DNA from: Cupriavidus pampae
GTDB taxonomy: Bacteria; Pseudomonadota; Gammaproteobacteria; Burkholderiales; Burkholderiaceae
Reading direction: 5' to 3'
Length of the DNA: 64,000 bases
Assembly (NCBI RefSeq): GCF_914271485.1
Contig: NZ_CAJZAG010000008.1
Coordinates: forward strand, 1 to 64,000
Shown here: piece after piece, positions 25,252 through 34,092 of the stretch
Layout: each line of letters opens with the position of its first letter
How positions within the stretch are numbered: the stretch's first letter is position 1
Translations under genes and position numbers: made by a program
Notes under the pieces: model-generated
What the model saw: only the letters and a program-made list of their open reading frames with translations
Told to the model about the DNA's origin: nothing
Databases searched by the model: none

Positions 25252-27104
25252 GCCTCGCCCGTCCAGGCCTTGGCGCTCGCACGCGCGCCAGCCAGTCCCG
25301 TCAATCCTCCCGGCAGCAGCCGCAGCCGCCCCAGCAGCCGTCGCAGTCACCACGGCCGCGCACGGGCCAGTTCTCGGCCAGTCCGGTGCTGGGTCTGCGG
25401 TTGCCGATGTGGCGTTCCAAATTCGTGGTGTTCCTGATGTTCGCGGCGTTCGCGGCGCTGGCCGCGCGCGCGCTGTGGATTCAGGGACCTGGCAATCAGT
25501 TCTACGAAGCCGAAGGCAAGAAACGGTTCCAGCGCACGCTGGAGCTGCCCGCCACGCGCGGCAAGATCCTTGACCGCAACGGCCTGGTGTTGGCGACGAG
25601 CCTGCCGGTGAAGGCGGTGTGGGCCGTGCCCGAGGACGTGCCGAACGACATCGCGGCTGCGGACAAGCGCCAGCTCGCGAAGCTGCTCGAGATGTCCGAG
25701 AAGGACCTGCAGCGCAAGTTCGACGAGGACAAGAGCTTCGTCTACCTCAAGCGTCAGGTGTTGCCCGACGCCGCCGACAAGATCGCCGCCCTCAAGATCG
25801 ACGGTATCCATCAGACGCGCGAGTACAAGCGCTTCTACCCCGAAGGCGAGGCGATGGCGCACATCGTCGGCTTCAACAACGTCGAGGACAAGGGGCAGGA
25901 AGGCGTGGAGCTGGCGCGCGAGGAGATGCTGGCCGGCCGGCCCGGCGCGCGTCAGGTCATCAAGGATCGTCTGGGCCGTGTGGTCGAGGACGTCGGAATC
26001 CTCAAGACGCCGCGCGATGGCCGCGACATGCAGTTGTCGATCGACGCGAAGATTCAGTACCTGGCCTTCAACGAGGTCAAGGCCGCCGCCGAGCGCAGCA
26101 AGGCCAAGGCCGTGAGCGCGGTGGTGCTTGACGCCCAGACCGGCGAGGTGCTGGCGCTGGCCAACTGGCCGACCTACAACCCGAACGATCGCTCGCGGCT
26201 GACCGGCGAGCAGCTGCGCAACCGCGTGCTGACCGATACGTTCGAGCCGGGCTCGATGATGAAGCCGATTACGATCGGGCTCGCGTTGCAGCTCAAGCGT
26301 GTGACGCCGTCGACCGTGGTCCAGACCACTGGCAAGTACAACTTCGAAGGCGCGACGATCTCCGATACGCACAACTACGGCGCGCTGACCGTGGGCGGCG
26401 TGATCCAGAAGTCGAGCAACATCGGCACGACCAAGATCGCGATGATGCTCAAGCCGCAGGAAATGTGGGACATGTTTACCAGCGTTGGCCTGGGCCAGGC
26501 GCCGAAGCTCGGCTTCCCCGGCGCGGTGGCGGGGCGCGTGCGGCCGTTCAAGAGCTGGCGGCCGATCGAGCAGGCCACGATGTCGTACGGCTACGGTCTG
26601 TCGGTGTCGCTGTTCCAGATCGCGCACGCCTATACGATCTTCGCGCACGACGGCGAGATCATCCCGGTGTCGATGTTCAAGACCAATGGCCCGGTCACGG
26701 GCGAGCGCGTGCTCTCGCCGCAGGTGGCGCGCGATGTGCGTGGCATGCTCGAGACCGTGACCGCGCCCGGTGGTACCGCGCCCGAGGCGCAGGTGATGGG
26801 CTACCGCGTGGGCGGCAAGACCGGTACCGCGTACAAGCATGTGGGCCGCGGCTATGACCGCAGCAAGTATCGCGCGTCGTTCATCGGCCTGGCGCCGATG
26901 TCGAACCCGCGCGTGATCGTCGCGGTGAGCGTCGATGAGCCGACCTCTGGCAGCCACTACGGTGGCGCGGCGGCGGGGCCGGTGTTCTCGCAGATCATGG
27001 GTGGCACGCTGCGCGCGCTGAATGTCCAGCCCGATTCGCCGATCCGCCAGCTCATGGTCAGCGACAAGGTGCAGGAGAGCGAACCGTGGGCCGCGACGCA
27101 ATGA
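25248..27104 (+). CDS. ftsI: Septal peptidoglycan transpeptidase FtsI (PBP3)
   Basis: A 618-residue class B penicillin-binding protein. An unusually long Gln/Pro/Ser-rich cytoplasmic tail (about 48 residues) precedes the single membrane helix at about 60-80. A PBP dimer domain follows, with RGKILDRNGLVLATS. The transpeptidase domain has the catalytic SMMK (Ser336), SSN (Ser389-Asn391) and KTG (Lys524-Gly526) motifs. It crosslinks peptides at the septum with FtsW. The start overlaps ftsL by ATGA; a start further inside would remove the tail but lose the overlap. Confidence 0.96.
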   Translation: MSLARPGLGARTRASQSRQSSRQQPQPPQQPSQSPRPRTGQFSASPVLGLRLPMWRSKFVVFLMFAAFAALAARALWIQGPGNQFYEAEGKKRFQRTLELPATRGKILDRNGLVLATSLPVKAVWAVPEDVPNDIAAADKRQLAKLLEMSEKDLQRKFDEDKSFVYLKRQVLPDAADKIAALKIDGIHQTREYKRFYPEGEAMAHIVGFNNVEDKGQEGVELAREEMLAGRPGARQVIKDRLGRVVEDVGILKTPRDGRDMQLSIDAKIQYLAFNEVKAAAERSKAKAVSAVVLDAQTGEVLALANWPTYNPNDRSRLTGEQLRNRVLTDTFEPGSMMKPITIGLALQLKRVTPSTVVQTTGKYNFEGATISDTHNYGALTVGGVIQKSSNIGTTKIAMMLKPQEMWDMFTSVGLGQAPKLGFPGAVAGRVRPFKSWRPIEQATMSYGYGLSVSLFQIAHAYTIFAHDGEIIPVSMFKTNGPVTGERVLSPQVARDVRGMLETVTAPGGTAPEAQVMGYRVGGKTGTAYKHVGRGYDRSKYRASFIGLAPMSNPRVIVAVSVDEPTSGSHYGGAAAGPVFSQIMGGTLRALNVQPDSPIRQLMVSDKVQESEPWAATQ

Positions 27105-28648
27105 CGGACCATCCGATCCTCCCCGCAGACATTCGACAACAGGCCAGCGACGCGCTGGCCTGGCTGCATGCGCGGGTGCCAGCCGGCGCGCGCCTGACGG
27201 GCGACACGCGCCGGCTCGCGCCCAACGACGTGTTCTTCGCGTACGTGCTGGGCAATGCGCGGCTGGCGACCGATGGCCGCCCGCATATCGCCAGCGCGAT
27301 TGCCGCCGGCGCGTCGGCGGTGGTGTACGAAGCCGACGGTTACGCGTGGAAGGACGGCGATGCTGCTCCGCATCTGGCCGTGACCGGCCTGCACCGTGTG
27401 GCGGGCCCGATCGCCGCGGGCTGGTATCGCATCGCCGAGCGCAATCTTGCCGTGACCGGCATCACCGGTACCAATGGCAAGACGTCGTGCGCGCAATGGC
27501 TGGCGCGCGTGCTGCAGGCCGCCGGCACGCCGTGCGCGACTATCGGCACGCTGGGCACGGGCTTTCCGGACGCGCTGCATATGACGGGCTTTACCACGCC
27601 CGATGCGGTGCAACTGCAGCAGAGCCTGGCCGATCTTAACGACGCCGGCGCGCGCGCGGTGACGATGGAAGTGTCGTCGCACGGGCTCGAGCAGGGCCGC
27701 GTGGCTGGCACGCGCTTCGACGTGGCGGTGCTGACCAATCTGACGCAGGACCACCTCGACTATCACGGCACGATGGCCGAATACGAGGCGGCCAAGCAGT
27801 TGCTGTTCCGCTGGGAAGGCCTGGGCACGGCGGTGATCAATCGCGATGACGCGATGGGCCAGCGCTTGCTCGCCAGCGACGCGGCGGGAACATCCGCGCC
27901 GCGCGTGATCGAATATGGCATCGACGGCGACGCCACCCCGTCGGCCGCGCGCGCCGAATGGCTGCGCGCGACCGGCGTACGTGCCACCGCTACGGGTACG
28001 GCATTCCATATAGATGGCAGCTTCGGCAGCGCCGATGTACTGACTCCGCTGATCGGCCAGTTCAATGTGAGCAATCTGCTCGCGGTGCTCGGCGCCGCGC
28101 TCGCCAACGGCGTGGCATGGGATGCCGCGCTCGGCGCGTTGCGCGCGCTCACGCCCGTGGATGGCCGCATGGAGCTGTTCGGCGGCCACGAGGCCCCGCT
28201 CGCGGTGGTCGACTACGCGCATACACCCGACGCACTGGCCAAGACGCTGGCCGCGCTGCGCCCGGTGGCGGCTGCGCGGCAGGGTCGGCTGTGGTGCGTG
28301 TTCGGCTGTGGTGGCGATCGCGACGCGACCAAGCGTCCGCTGATGGGTGAGGTGGTGGAACGCCTGGCCGACGAGGCGGTGCTGACCAGCGACAACCCGC
28401 GCAGCGAAGATCCGCAGGCCATCCTCGACGCCATCGCCGATGGCATGCAAGATCGCGCGCGTGCCCGGCAGATCGAGGACCGCGCGGCCGCGATCCTTTA
28501 CGCAATCAAGCATGCGGCACCAGCCGACGTGGTGCTGGTGGCAGGCAAGGGCCATGAGGCGACGCAGGAGATTCAGGGCCGCAAGCGTCCGTTCTCCGAT
28601 CGCGAGCACGTGCGCCTGACGCTCGGTACCCGGGGGGTGTCCGCATGA
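27101..28648 (+). CDS. murE: UDP-MurNAc-L-Ala-D-Glu:meso-DAP ligase MurE
   Basis: A 515-residue Mur ligase that adds meso-diaminopimelate to the stem peptide. The ATP site is GITGTNGKTSCAQW; LTQDHLDYHG is the central-domain metal and substrate region, and VDYAHTPDAL and the DNPR motif (Asp431-Arg434) mark meso-DAP specificity rather than lysine. The start at 27101 overlaps the ftsI stop (ATGA); an in-frame GTG 15 bases upstream is less likely. It overlaps murF by four bases at its end. Confidence 0.97.
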   Translation: MTDHPILPADIRQQASDALAWLHARVPAGARLTGDTRRLAPNDVFFAYVLGNARLATDGRPHIASAIAAGASAVVYEADGYAWKDGDAAPHLAVTGLHRVAGPIAAGWYRIAERNLAVTGITGTNGKTSCAQWLARVLQAAGTPCATIGTLGTGFPDALHMTGFTTPDAVQLQQSLADLNDAGARAVTMEVSSHGLEQGRVAGTRFDVAVLTNLTQDHLDYHGTMAEYEAAKQLLFRWEGLGTAVINRDDAMGQRLLASDAAGTSAPRVIEYGIDGDATPSAARAEWLRATGVRATATGTAFHIDGSFGSADVLTPLIGQFNVSNLLAVLGAALANGVAWDAALGALRALTPVDGRMELFGGHEAPLAVVDYAHTPDALAKTLAALRPVAAARQGRLWCVFGCGGDRDATKRPLMGEVVERLADEAVLTSDNPRSEDPQAILDAIADGMQDRARARQIEDRAAAILYAIKHAAPADVVLVAGKGHEATQEIQGRKRPFSDREHVRLTLGTRGVSA

Positions 28649-30090
28649 CCTCCGAGATGAACAACATGATGACCACGCTGCAACAGGCCGCTGCCTGGAT
28701 CGACGGCGGACGCGTGCTGGGGGATGCCACGCAGGCGTTCTCGCGCGTGCATACCGACAGCCGCACCGTGGCGCCCGGCGACCTGTTCGTCGCGCTGCGC
28801 GGCGAGCGGTTCGATGCGCATGACTTTCTCGCCGACGTGGTGGCGCGCGGCGCCGCCGCGGTATTGGTGAGCCGTGATGTCGATGTGGGCGTGCCCGCCA
28901 TCGTCGCGCCCGATACGCGCGTGGCGCTGGGCGACCTCGCGGCCGGCTGGCGTCGCACGTTCACGCCGCCGACCGTGGCCGTGACCGGCAGCAACGGCAA
29001 GACCACCGTCAAGGAAATGATCGCCGCGATCTTCGCGGCGGCCGTCGGCGAAGCCGATCGCCTCGCCACCGGCGGCAACCTGAACAACGATATCGGCCTG
29101 CCGCTGACGGTGCTGCGCCTGCGCGCGCACCACAAGCTGGCCGTGCTCGAGCTCGGCATGAACCATCCGGGCGAGACGATCTATCTGGCGCGCATCGCGC
29201 AGCCGACCGTTGCGGTCATTACCAACGCCCAGCGCGAGCACCAGGAGTTTATGGTCAGCGTGGAGGCGGTGGCACAGGAGCATGCGCACGCGATCGCCGC
29301 GCTGCCGGCCGATGGTGTCGCGGTGTTCCCGGTCGATGCAGAGAGCGGTGGCGCGCATGCCGACATCTGGCGCAAAAGCGCCGCGGGCCGGCCGGTGCTG
29401 ACGTTCGGCACCGATGCCGGTGCGGATGTACGCGCGACAGTCACGCTCGATGACGGTGTGCAGGTGCTGCATGTGACCGCACCCGGCAAGACATTCGATG
29501 TCCGCCTGCAGGTGCTTGGCACGCACAACGTGCGCAATGCGCTCGCGGCCACGGCCTGTGCGCTGGCCGCCGGTGTCGAGGTGGCCGCGATTCAGGCGGG
29601 CCTCGGCGGCTTCACGGCGGTCAAGGGCCGCCTGCAGGTCAAGCACACGCCGGCCGGCGTGGTGGTGATCGACGACACCTATAACGCCAATCCGGATTCG
29701 ATGCGCGCCGCGATCGACGTGCTGGCCGGGTTTGCCGCGCCGCGCGTGCTGGTGCTCGGCGATATGGGCGAGGTGGGCGATCAGGGCCCCGCGTTCCACA
29801 CGGAGATCGGTGCCTATGCACGCGAGCGCGGCGTCGATGCCCTGTGGGCCACCGGCGAACTGGCCGTGCATACGGTCAACGCATTCGGTGCGGGCGCCAC
29901 GCATGTAGAGAGCGCCGAGGCGCTCGCGCAGGTGCTGCTGCAGACGTCAGGCAATGCGACGCAGGACAACAAGGGAGGGACGGTGGCCGATGCGGGCGCC
30001 GTGCTGGTGAAGGGATCGCGCTTTATGCGCATGGAACGGATCGTCGATGCGCTGGTCGCATCCACTCCCGTTCAATCACGAAAAGACTAA
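28645..30090 (+). CDS. murF: UDP-MurNAc-tripeptide D-Ala-D-Ala ligase MurF
   Basis: A 481-residue Mur ligase that adds the D-Ala-D-Ala dipeptide to complete the UDP-MurNAc-pentapeptide. The N-terminal domain contains HTDSRTVAPGDLFVALRGERFDAH, split over the UDP-sugar pocket. The ATP loop is VTGSNGKTTVKEM, followed by GNLNNDIGLPLT and LELGMNHPGEI-like motifs. The C-terminal domain has VVIDDTYNANPDSM and LVLGDMGEVGD. It overlaps murE (ATGA) and ends two bases before mraY. Confidence 0.97.
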   Translation: MTSEMNNMMTTLQQAAAWIDGGRVLGDATQAFSRVHTDSRTVAPGDLFVALRGERFDAHDFLADVVARGAAAVLVSRDVDVGVPAIVAPDTRVALGDLAAGWRRTFTPPTVAVTGSNGKTTVKEMIAAIFAAAVGEADRLATGGNLNNDIGLPLTVLRLRAHHKLAVLELGMNHPGETIYLARIAQPTVAVITNAQREHQEFMVSVEAVAQEHAHAIAALPADGVAVFPVDAESGGAHADIWRKSAAGRPVLTFGTDAGADVRATVTLDDGVQVLHVTAPGKTFDVRLQVLGTHNVRNALAATACALAAGVEVAAIQAGLGGFTAVKGRLQVKHTPAGVVVIDDTYNANPDSMRAAIDVLAGFAAPRVLVLGDMGEVGDQGPAFHTEIGAYARERGVDALWATGELAVHTVNAFGAGATHVESAEALAQVLLQTSGNATQDNKGGTVADAGAVLVKGSRFMRMERIVDALVASTPVQSRKD

Positions 30091-30092
30091 CG

Positions 30093-31262
30093 ATGTTATT
30101 GGCTCTGGCCCAGTGGCTGCAAAACGATTACAGCTTCCTGCGGGTCGTCAACTACCTGACGTTTCGCGCGGTGATGGCCAACCTCACCGCGCTGGTGATC
30201 GGCCTCGGTTTCGGCCCGTGGGTGATTCGTCGTCTGACCGAACTGAAGATCGGCCAGGCCGTGCGCACGATCGGCCCGCAGACGCACCTGGTCAAGTCGG
30301 GTACGCCGACGATGGGTGGCGTGCTGGTGCTGATCTCGATCGGCGTCTCCACGCTGCTGTGGTGCGACTGGGGCAATCGTTTCATCTGGGTGGTGTTGCT
30401 GGTCACCATCGGTTACGGCGCGGTGGGCTGGGTCGATGATTACCGCAAGGTGGTGTATCGCGACCCGCGCGGCATGTCGAGCCGCGAAAAGTTTTTCTGG
30501 CAGACGCTGATTGGCCTCGTGGCCGCGACCTACCTCGCGTTCTCGGTGTCGGAGGCCAGCAACGTGCGCGTGTGGACGCTGTTCCTTAGCTGGATCGAAG
30601 GCGGCTTTCTGGCGGACGTGCCGTACAAGACCAACCTGATTGTGCCCTTCTTCAAGGAGGTCAGCTATCCGCTTGGCGTGGCCGGTTTTATCGTGCTGTC
30701 GTACTTCGTGATCGTCGGCTCGAGCAACGCGGTCAACCTGACCGACGGTCTCGACGGCCTGGTGATCATGCCGGTGGTGCTGGTGGGTGGCGGTCTGGGC
30801 GTGTTTGCGTATGTGATGGGCAGTTCGGTGTACAGCAAGTACCTGCTGTTCCCGCATATCCCGGGCGCGGGGGAGTTGCTGATCTTCTGCTCGGCGATGG
30901 CCGGCGCGGGGCTCGCGTTCCTCTGGTTCAACGCGCACCCGGCCAAGGTTTTCATGGGCGACGTAGGCGCGCTGGCGCTCGGCGGCGCGCTGGGCACGAT
31001 CGCGATCATCGTGCGGCAGGAGATCGTGTTGTTCGTGATGGGCGGCATCTTTGTGGTGGAAACGCTGTCGGTGATGCTGCAGGTGACGTGGTTCAAGTTC
31101 ACCAAGCGCCGGTATGGCGAGGGCCGTCGGTTGTTCAAGATGGCGCCGCTGCACCACCACTTCGAGCTGAGCGGCTGGAAGGAGACGCAGGTGACGGTGC
31201 GGTTCTGGATCATCACGATGCTGCTGGTGCTTATCGGGCTCTCGTCGCTGAAGCTGCGGTAA
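30093..31262 (+). CDS. mraY: Phospho-MurNAc-pentapeptide transferase MraY
   Basis: A 389-residue polytopic inner-membrane enzyme that transfers phospho-MurNAc-pentapeptide to undecaprenyl phosphate, giving lipid I. It has about ten membrane helices. Signature loops are KSGTPTMGGVLVL, the catalytic WVDDYRKV with paired aspartates, NLTDGLDGLVI, WFNAHPAKVFMGDVGALALG and MAPLHHHFELSGWKETQV. Length and order fit the family exactly. The ATG lies two bases after the murF stop. Confidence 0.97.
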   Translation: MLLALAQWLQNDYSFLRVVNYLTFRAVMANLTALVIGLGFGPWVIRRLTELKIGQAVRTIGPQTHLVKSGTPTMGGVLVLISIGVSTLLWCDWGNRFIWVVLLVTIGYGAVGWVDDYRKVVYRDPRGMSSREKFFWQTLIGLVAATYLAFSVSEASNVRVWTLFLSWIEGGFLADVPYKTNLIVPFFKEVSYPLGVAGFIVLSYFVIVGSSNAVNLTDGLDGLVIMPVVLVGGGLGVFAYVMGSSVYSKYLLFPHIPGAGELLIFCSAMAGAGLAFLWFNAHPAKVFMGDVGALALGGALGTIAIIVRQEIVLFVMGGIFVVETLSVMLQVTWFKFTKRRYGEGRRLFKMAPLHHHFELSGWKETQVTVRFWIITMLLVLIGLSSLKLR

Positions 31263-31306
31263 TCGTTATATCAACTGATCAACTGGATAGAAGGCGGGAA
31301 TACGAA

Positions 31307-32854
31307 GTGTTTGGCGCGTTGCAGAAACCTCATGTGCTGGTATTGGGCCTCGGCGAGTCGGGGCTGGCCATGTCACGCTGGTGCGGCCGGAACGGCTGCC
31401 GCGTGCGTGTGGCCGACACGCGCGAGGCGCCTGCCAACCTGACCGCGCTGCGGGCCGATGTGAGCAATGCCGCCTTTGTCGGCGGGGCTTTCACCGAGTC
31501 GCTGCTCGACGACGTGGCACTGGTGGCGATCAGCCCGGGCCTCTCGCCGAACGAGCCAGCCACCCGTGCGCTGCTGGACGCCGCGCAGGCACGTGGCATT
31601 CCCGTGTGGGGCGAGATCGAACTGTTCGCGCAGGCACTCGGTTATCTCGAAGGCGTGTCTGGCTACGCGCCGAGCGTGCTGGCGATTACCGGCACCAACG
31701 GCAAGACCACAACGACCGCGCTGACCGGCCGTCTGGTCGAGCGCGCGGGCAAGACCGTGGCGGTGGCAGGCAATATCAGCCCGTCCGCGCTGGACAAGCT
31801 GTCGGCGTGCATCGACAGCGCGACGCTGCCCGACGTGTGGGTGCTGGAGCTGTCGAGCTTCCAGCTGGAATACATGTTCTCGCTGGCGCCGCATGCGGCG
31901 ACGGTGCTCAACGTCACGCAGGATCACCTCGACTGGCACGGCACCATGGAAGCGTACGCGGCCGCCAAGGCGCGCGTGTTCGGGCCGGCGGACAAGGGTT
32001 GCGTGCAGGTGCTCAACCGCAACGACCGCCTGACCATGGACATGGCGCGCTCGGGTCGTGATTCGGGTCGCGATTCAGGCCGCGATTCCGGTCGTACGCC
32101 GGTGACGTTCGGCACCGATCTGCCGGAACACGCGGGTAGCTATGGCGTGCTGCGCGAGGGCGGCATGCCGTGGCTCGTGCTGGCGGAGCCCGATAGCGAG
32201 GCCGAAGGCGAGCAGAAGCCACGTCGCCGCAAGGCGGCCGGTGCCGTCGAGGAAGCCGTGCCGGTGCGCCACAAGCGCCTGATGCCGGCGGACGCGCTGC
32301 ATATCCGCGGGCTGCACAACGCGACCAATGCGATGGCCGCGCTGGCGCTGTGCCGCGCGATCGATCTGCCGCTGTCGGCGTTGCTGCACGGCCTGCGTGA
32401 GTATCGCGGCGAGCCGCATCGCGTGGAATGGGTGGCAACGATCGACGAGGTCGAGTACTTCGACGACAGCAAGGGCACCAATGTCGGTGCCACGGTGGCG
32501 GCGCTCAACGGGCTGGACAAGCGCGTGGTGCTGATCGCGGGCGGCGAGGGCAAGGGGCAGGATTTCTCGCCGCTGGCGGCGCCGGTGGCGCAGTACGCGC
32601 GCGCGGTGGTGCTGATCGGCAAGGACGCGGGCGAGCTGCGCGCGGCGCTGGAGGCTACGGGGGCGAACCTGCTCGATGCGGAATCGCTCGAGGCCGCCGT
32701 GATGCAGGCGGCCGGGCTGGCGCACGGGGGGGACGTGGTACTGCTGTCGCCGGCCTGCGCGAGTCTCGATATGTTCCGCAATTACGTGCATCGCGCCGAG
32801 GTGTTCCGCGGCGCGGTGGAAGAACTGGCACTGTCCCGGGGGATCCTGCCATGA
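31307..32854 (+). CDS. murD: UDP-MurNAc-L-Ala:D-Glu ligase MurD
   Basis: A 515-residue Mur ligase adding D-glutamate. The N-terminal Rossmann part reads VLVLGLGESGLAMSRWC, the ATP loop is AITGTNGKTTTTAL, then ELSSFQLEY and LNVTQDHLDWHG; the C-terminal domain has YFDDSKGTNVGATVAAL and ILIAGGEGKGQDFSPL-like text. It starts at a GTG because the residues from MFGALQKPHVLVLG fit the family. It is longer than usual (about 450 in E. coli): an SGRD-type tandem repeat and a charged loop (about residues 250-320) are inserted in the central/C-terminal region. It overlaps ftsW by ATGA. Confidence 0.96.
   Translation: MFGALQKPHVLVLGLGESGLAMSRWCGRNGCRVRVADTREAPANLTALRADVSNAAFVGGAFTESLLDDVALVAISPGLSPNEPATRALLDAAQARGIPVWGEIELFAQALGYLEGVSGYAPSVLAITGTNGKTTTTALTGRLVERAGKTVAVAGNISPSALDKLSACIDSATLPDVWVLELSSFQLEYMFSLAPHAATVLNVTQDHLDWHGTMEAYAAAKARVFGPADKGCVQVLNRNDRLTMDMARSGRDSGRDSGRDSGRTPVTFGTDLPEHAGSYGVLREGGMPWLVLAEPDSEAEGEQKPRRRKAAGAVEEAVPVRHKRLMPADALHIRGLHNATNAMAALALCRAIDLPLSALLHGLREYRGEPHRVEWVATIDEVEYFDDSKGTNVGATVAALNGLDKRVVLIAGGEGKGQDFSPLAAPVAQYARAVVLIGKDAGELRAALEATGANLLDAESLEAAVMQAAGLAHGGDVVLLSPACASLDMFRNYVHRAEVFRGAVEELALSRGILP
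32051..32095 (+). repeat. 12-bp tandem repeat inside murD
   Basis: Almost four copies of a 12-base unit (tcgggtcgtgat, tcgggtcgcgat, tcaggccgcgat, tccggtcgt) encode SGRD-SGRD-SGRD-SGR. The copies differ mainly at synonymous positions, so the protein repeat is intact. The unit length keeps the frame. Confidence 0.9.
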
Positions 32855-34092
32855 ACGACGCACAGGTCAAGCGCAGCGGTTTCATCGGCGCCACCATCGG
32901 CAACGCGTGGGGTGGCCTGCGCGATGCCGTCTCGGGGGTCAAGCCGACACGTTCCCGCATGATGGAGTACGACCAGCCCCTGCTGTGGGTGTCGATCGTG
33001 CTGCTCGCGTTCGGCCTGGTGATGGTCTATTCGGCCTCGATCGCGCTGCCTGACTCGCCGCGCTACGCCAACTACCGCGAAAGCCATTTCCTGTGGCGGC
33101 ACGCGTTTGCGCTGTTTATCGGGCTGTCCACGGCGCTGATCGCGTTCCAGATCCCGGTCAAGGTGTGGGACCGCTACGCACCCAAGCTGTTCGTGATCGC
33201 GCTGCTGCTGCTGATCGTGGTGCTGGTCCCGTTCGTGGGCAAGGGCGTCAACGGCGCGCGGCGCTGGATTCCGCTCGGCGTGATGAATTTCCAGCCGTCG
33301 GAGCTGATGAAGCTCGCGGTGGTGCTGTACGCGGCCAACTACACGGTGCGCAAGCAGGAGTGGATGCAGACCGTGTCCAAGGGCTTCCTGCCGATGGGCG
33401 TGGCGGTGGTGGTGGTGGGCATGCTGCTGCTGCTCGAGCCCGACATGGGTGCGTTTCTCGTGATCGCCGCGGTGGCCATGGGCATCCTGTTCCTCGGTGG
33501 CATCAACGGCAAGCTGTTCGCGGGCCTGGTCGGGGTGGCGGTGGGCGCGTTCGCGCTGCTGATTACCGCGTCGCCATGGCGGCGCGAGCGGATCTTCGCG
33601 TATCTGAATCCGTGGGAAGAGAGCAACGCGCTGGGCAAGGCGTATCAGCTCACGCACTCGCTGATCGCATTCGGCCGCGGTGAATGGACTGGCGTGGGAT
33701 TGGGCGGCAGCATCGAGAAGCTGCACTACCTTCCGGAAGCGCATACCGACTTTATCCTCGCGGTGATCGGCGAGGAATTCGGCTTTATCGGCGTGCTGGT
33801 GGTGATTGTGCTGTTCTACTGGCTCGTGCGCCGCGCGTTCGGCATCGGCCGCACCGCGCTGCAGCTGGATCGCACGTTCGCGGGGCTGGTGGCGAAGGGC
33901 ATCGGCGTATGGATCGGGTGGCAGACCTTTATCAACATGGGCGTGAACCTCGGGTTGTTGCCGACCAAGGGGCTGACGTTGCCGCTGGTGAGCTACGGCG
34001 GCTCCGGCATCCTGATGAACTGTGTTGCGTTGGCGATTCTGCTTCGTATCGACTACGAGAATCGCGTTCTGATGCGTGGGGGGAAGGTATGA
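32851..34092 (+). CDS. ftsW: Septal peptidoglycan glycosyltransferase FtsW
   Basis: A 413-residue SEDS-family integral membrane protein that polymerises lipid II at the septum together with FtsI. A cytoplasmic N-tail of about 40 residues precedes roughly ten membrane helices. SEDS motifs include GKGVNGARRWIPLG with FQPSELMKLA, LEPDMGAFLV, GVGLGGSIEKLHYLPEAHTDFI and GVNLGLLPTKGLTLPLVSYGGSG. The start overlaps the murD stop and the end overlaps the murG start (both ATGA). Confidence 0.96.
   Translation: MNDAQVKRSGFIGATIGNAWGGLRDAVSGVKPTRSRMMEYDQPLLWVSIVLLAFGLVMVYSASIALPDSPRYANYRESHFLWRHAFALFIGLSTALIAFQIPVKVWDRYAPKLFVIALLLLIVVLVPFVGKGVNGARRWIPLGVMNFQPSELMKLAVVLYAANYTVRKQEWMQTVSKGFLPMGVAVVVVGMLLLLEPDMGAFLVIAAVAMGILFLGGINGKLFAGLVGVAVGAFALLITASPWRRERIFAYLNPWEESNALGKAYQLTHSLIAFGRGEWTGVGLGGSIEKLHYLPEAHTDFILAVIGEEFGFIGVLVVIVLFYWLVRRAFGIGRTALQLDRTFAGLVAKGIGVWIGWQTFINMGVNLGLLPTKGLTLPLVSYGGSGILMNCVALAILLRIDYENRVLMRGGKV

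Noticed and set aside
27086..27100. GTG start for murE 15 bases upstream
   Set aside because: The ATG at 27101 overlaps the ftsI stop in the same ATGA pattern as the other junctions and gives the family-typical N-terminus.
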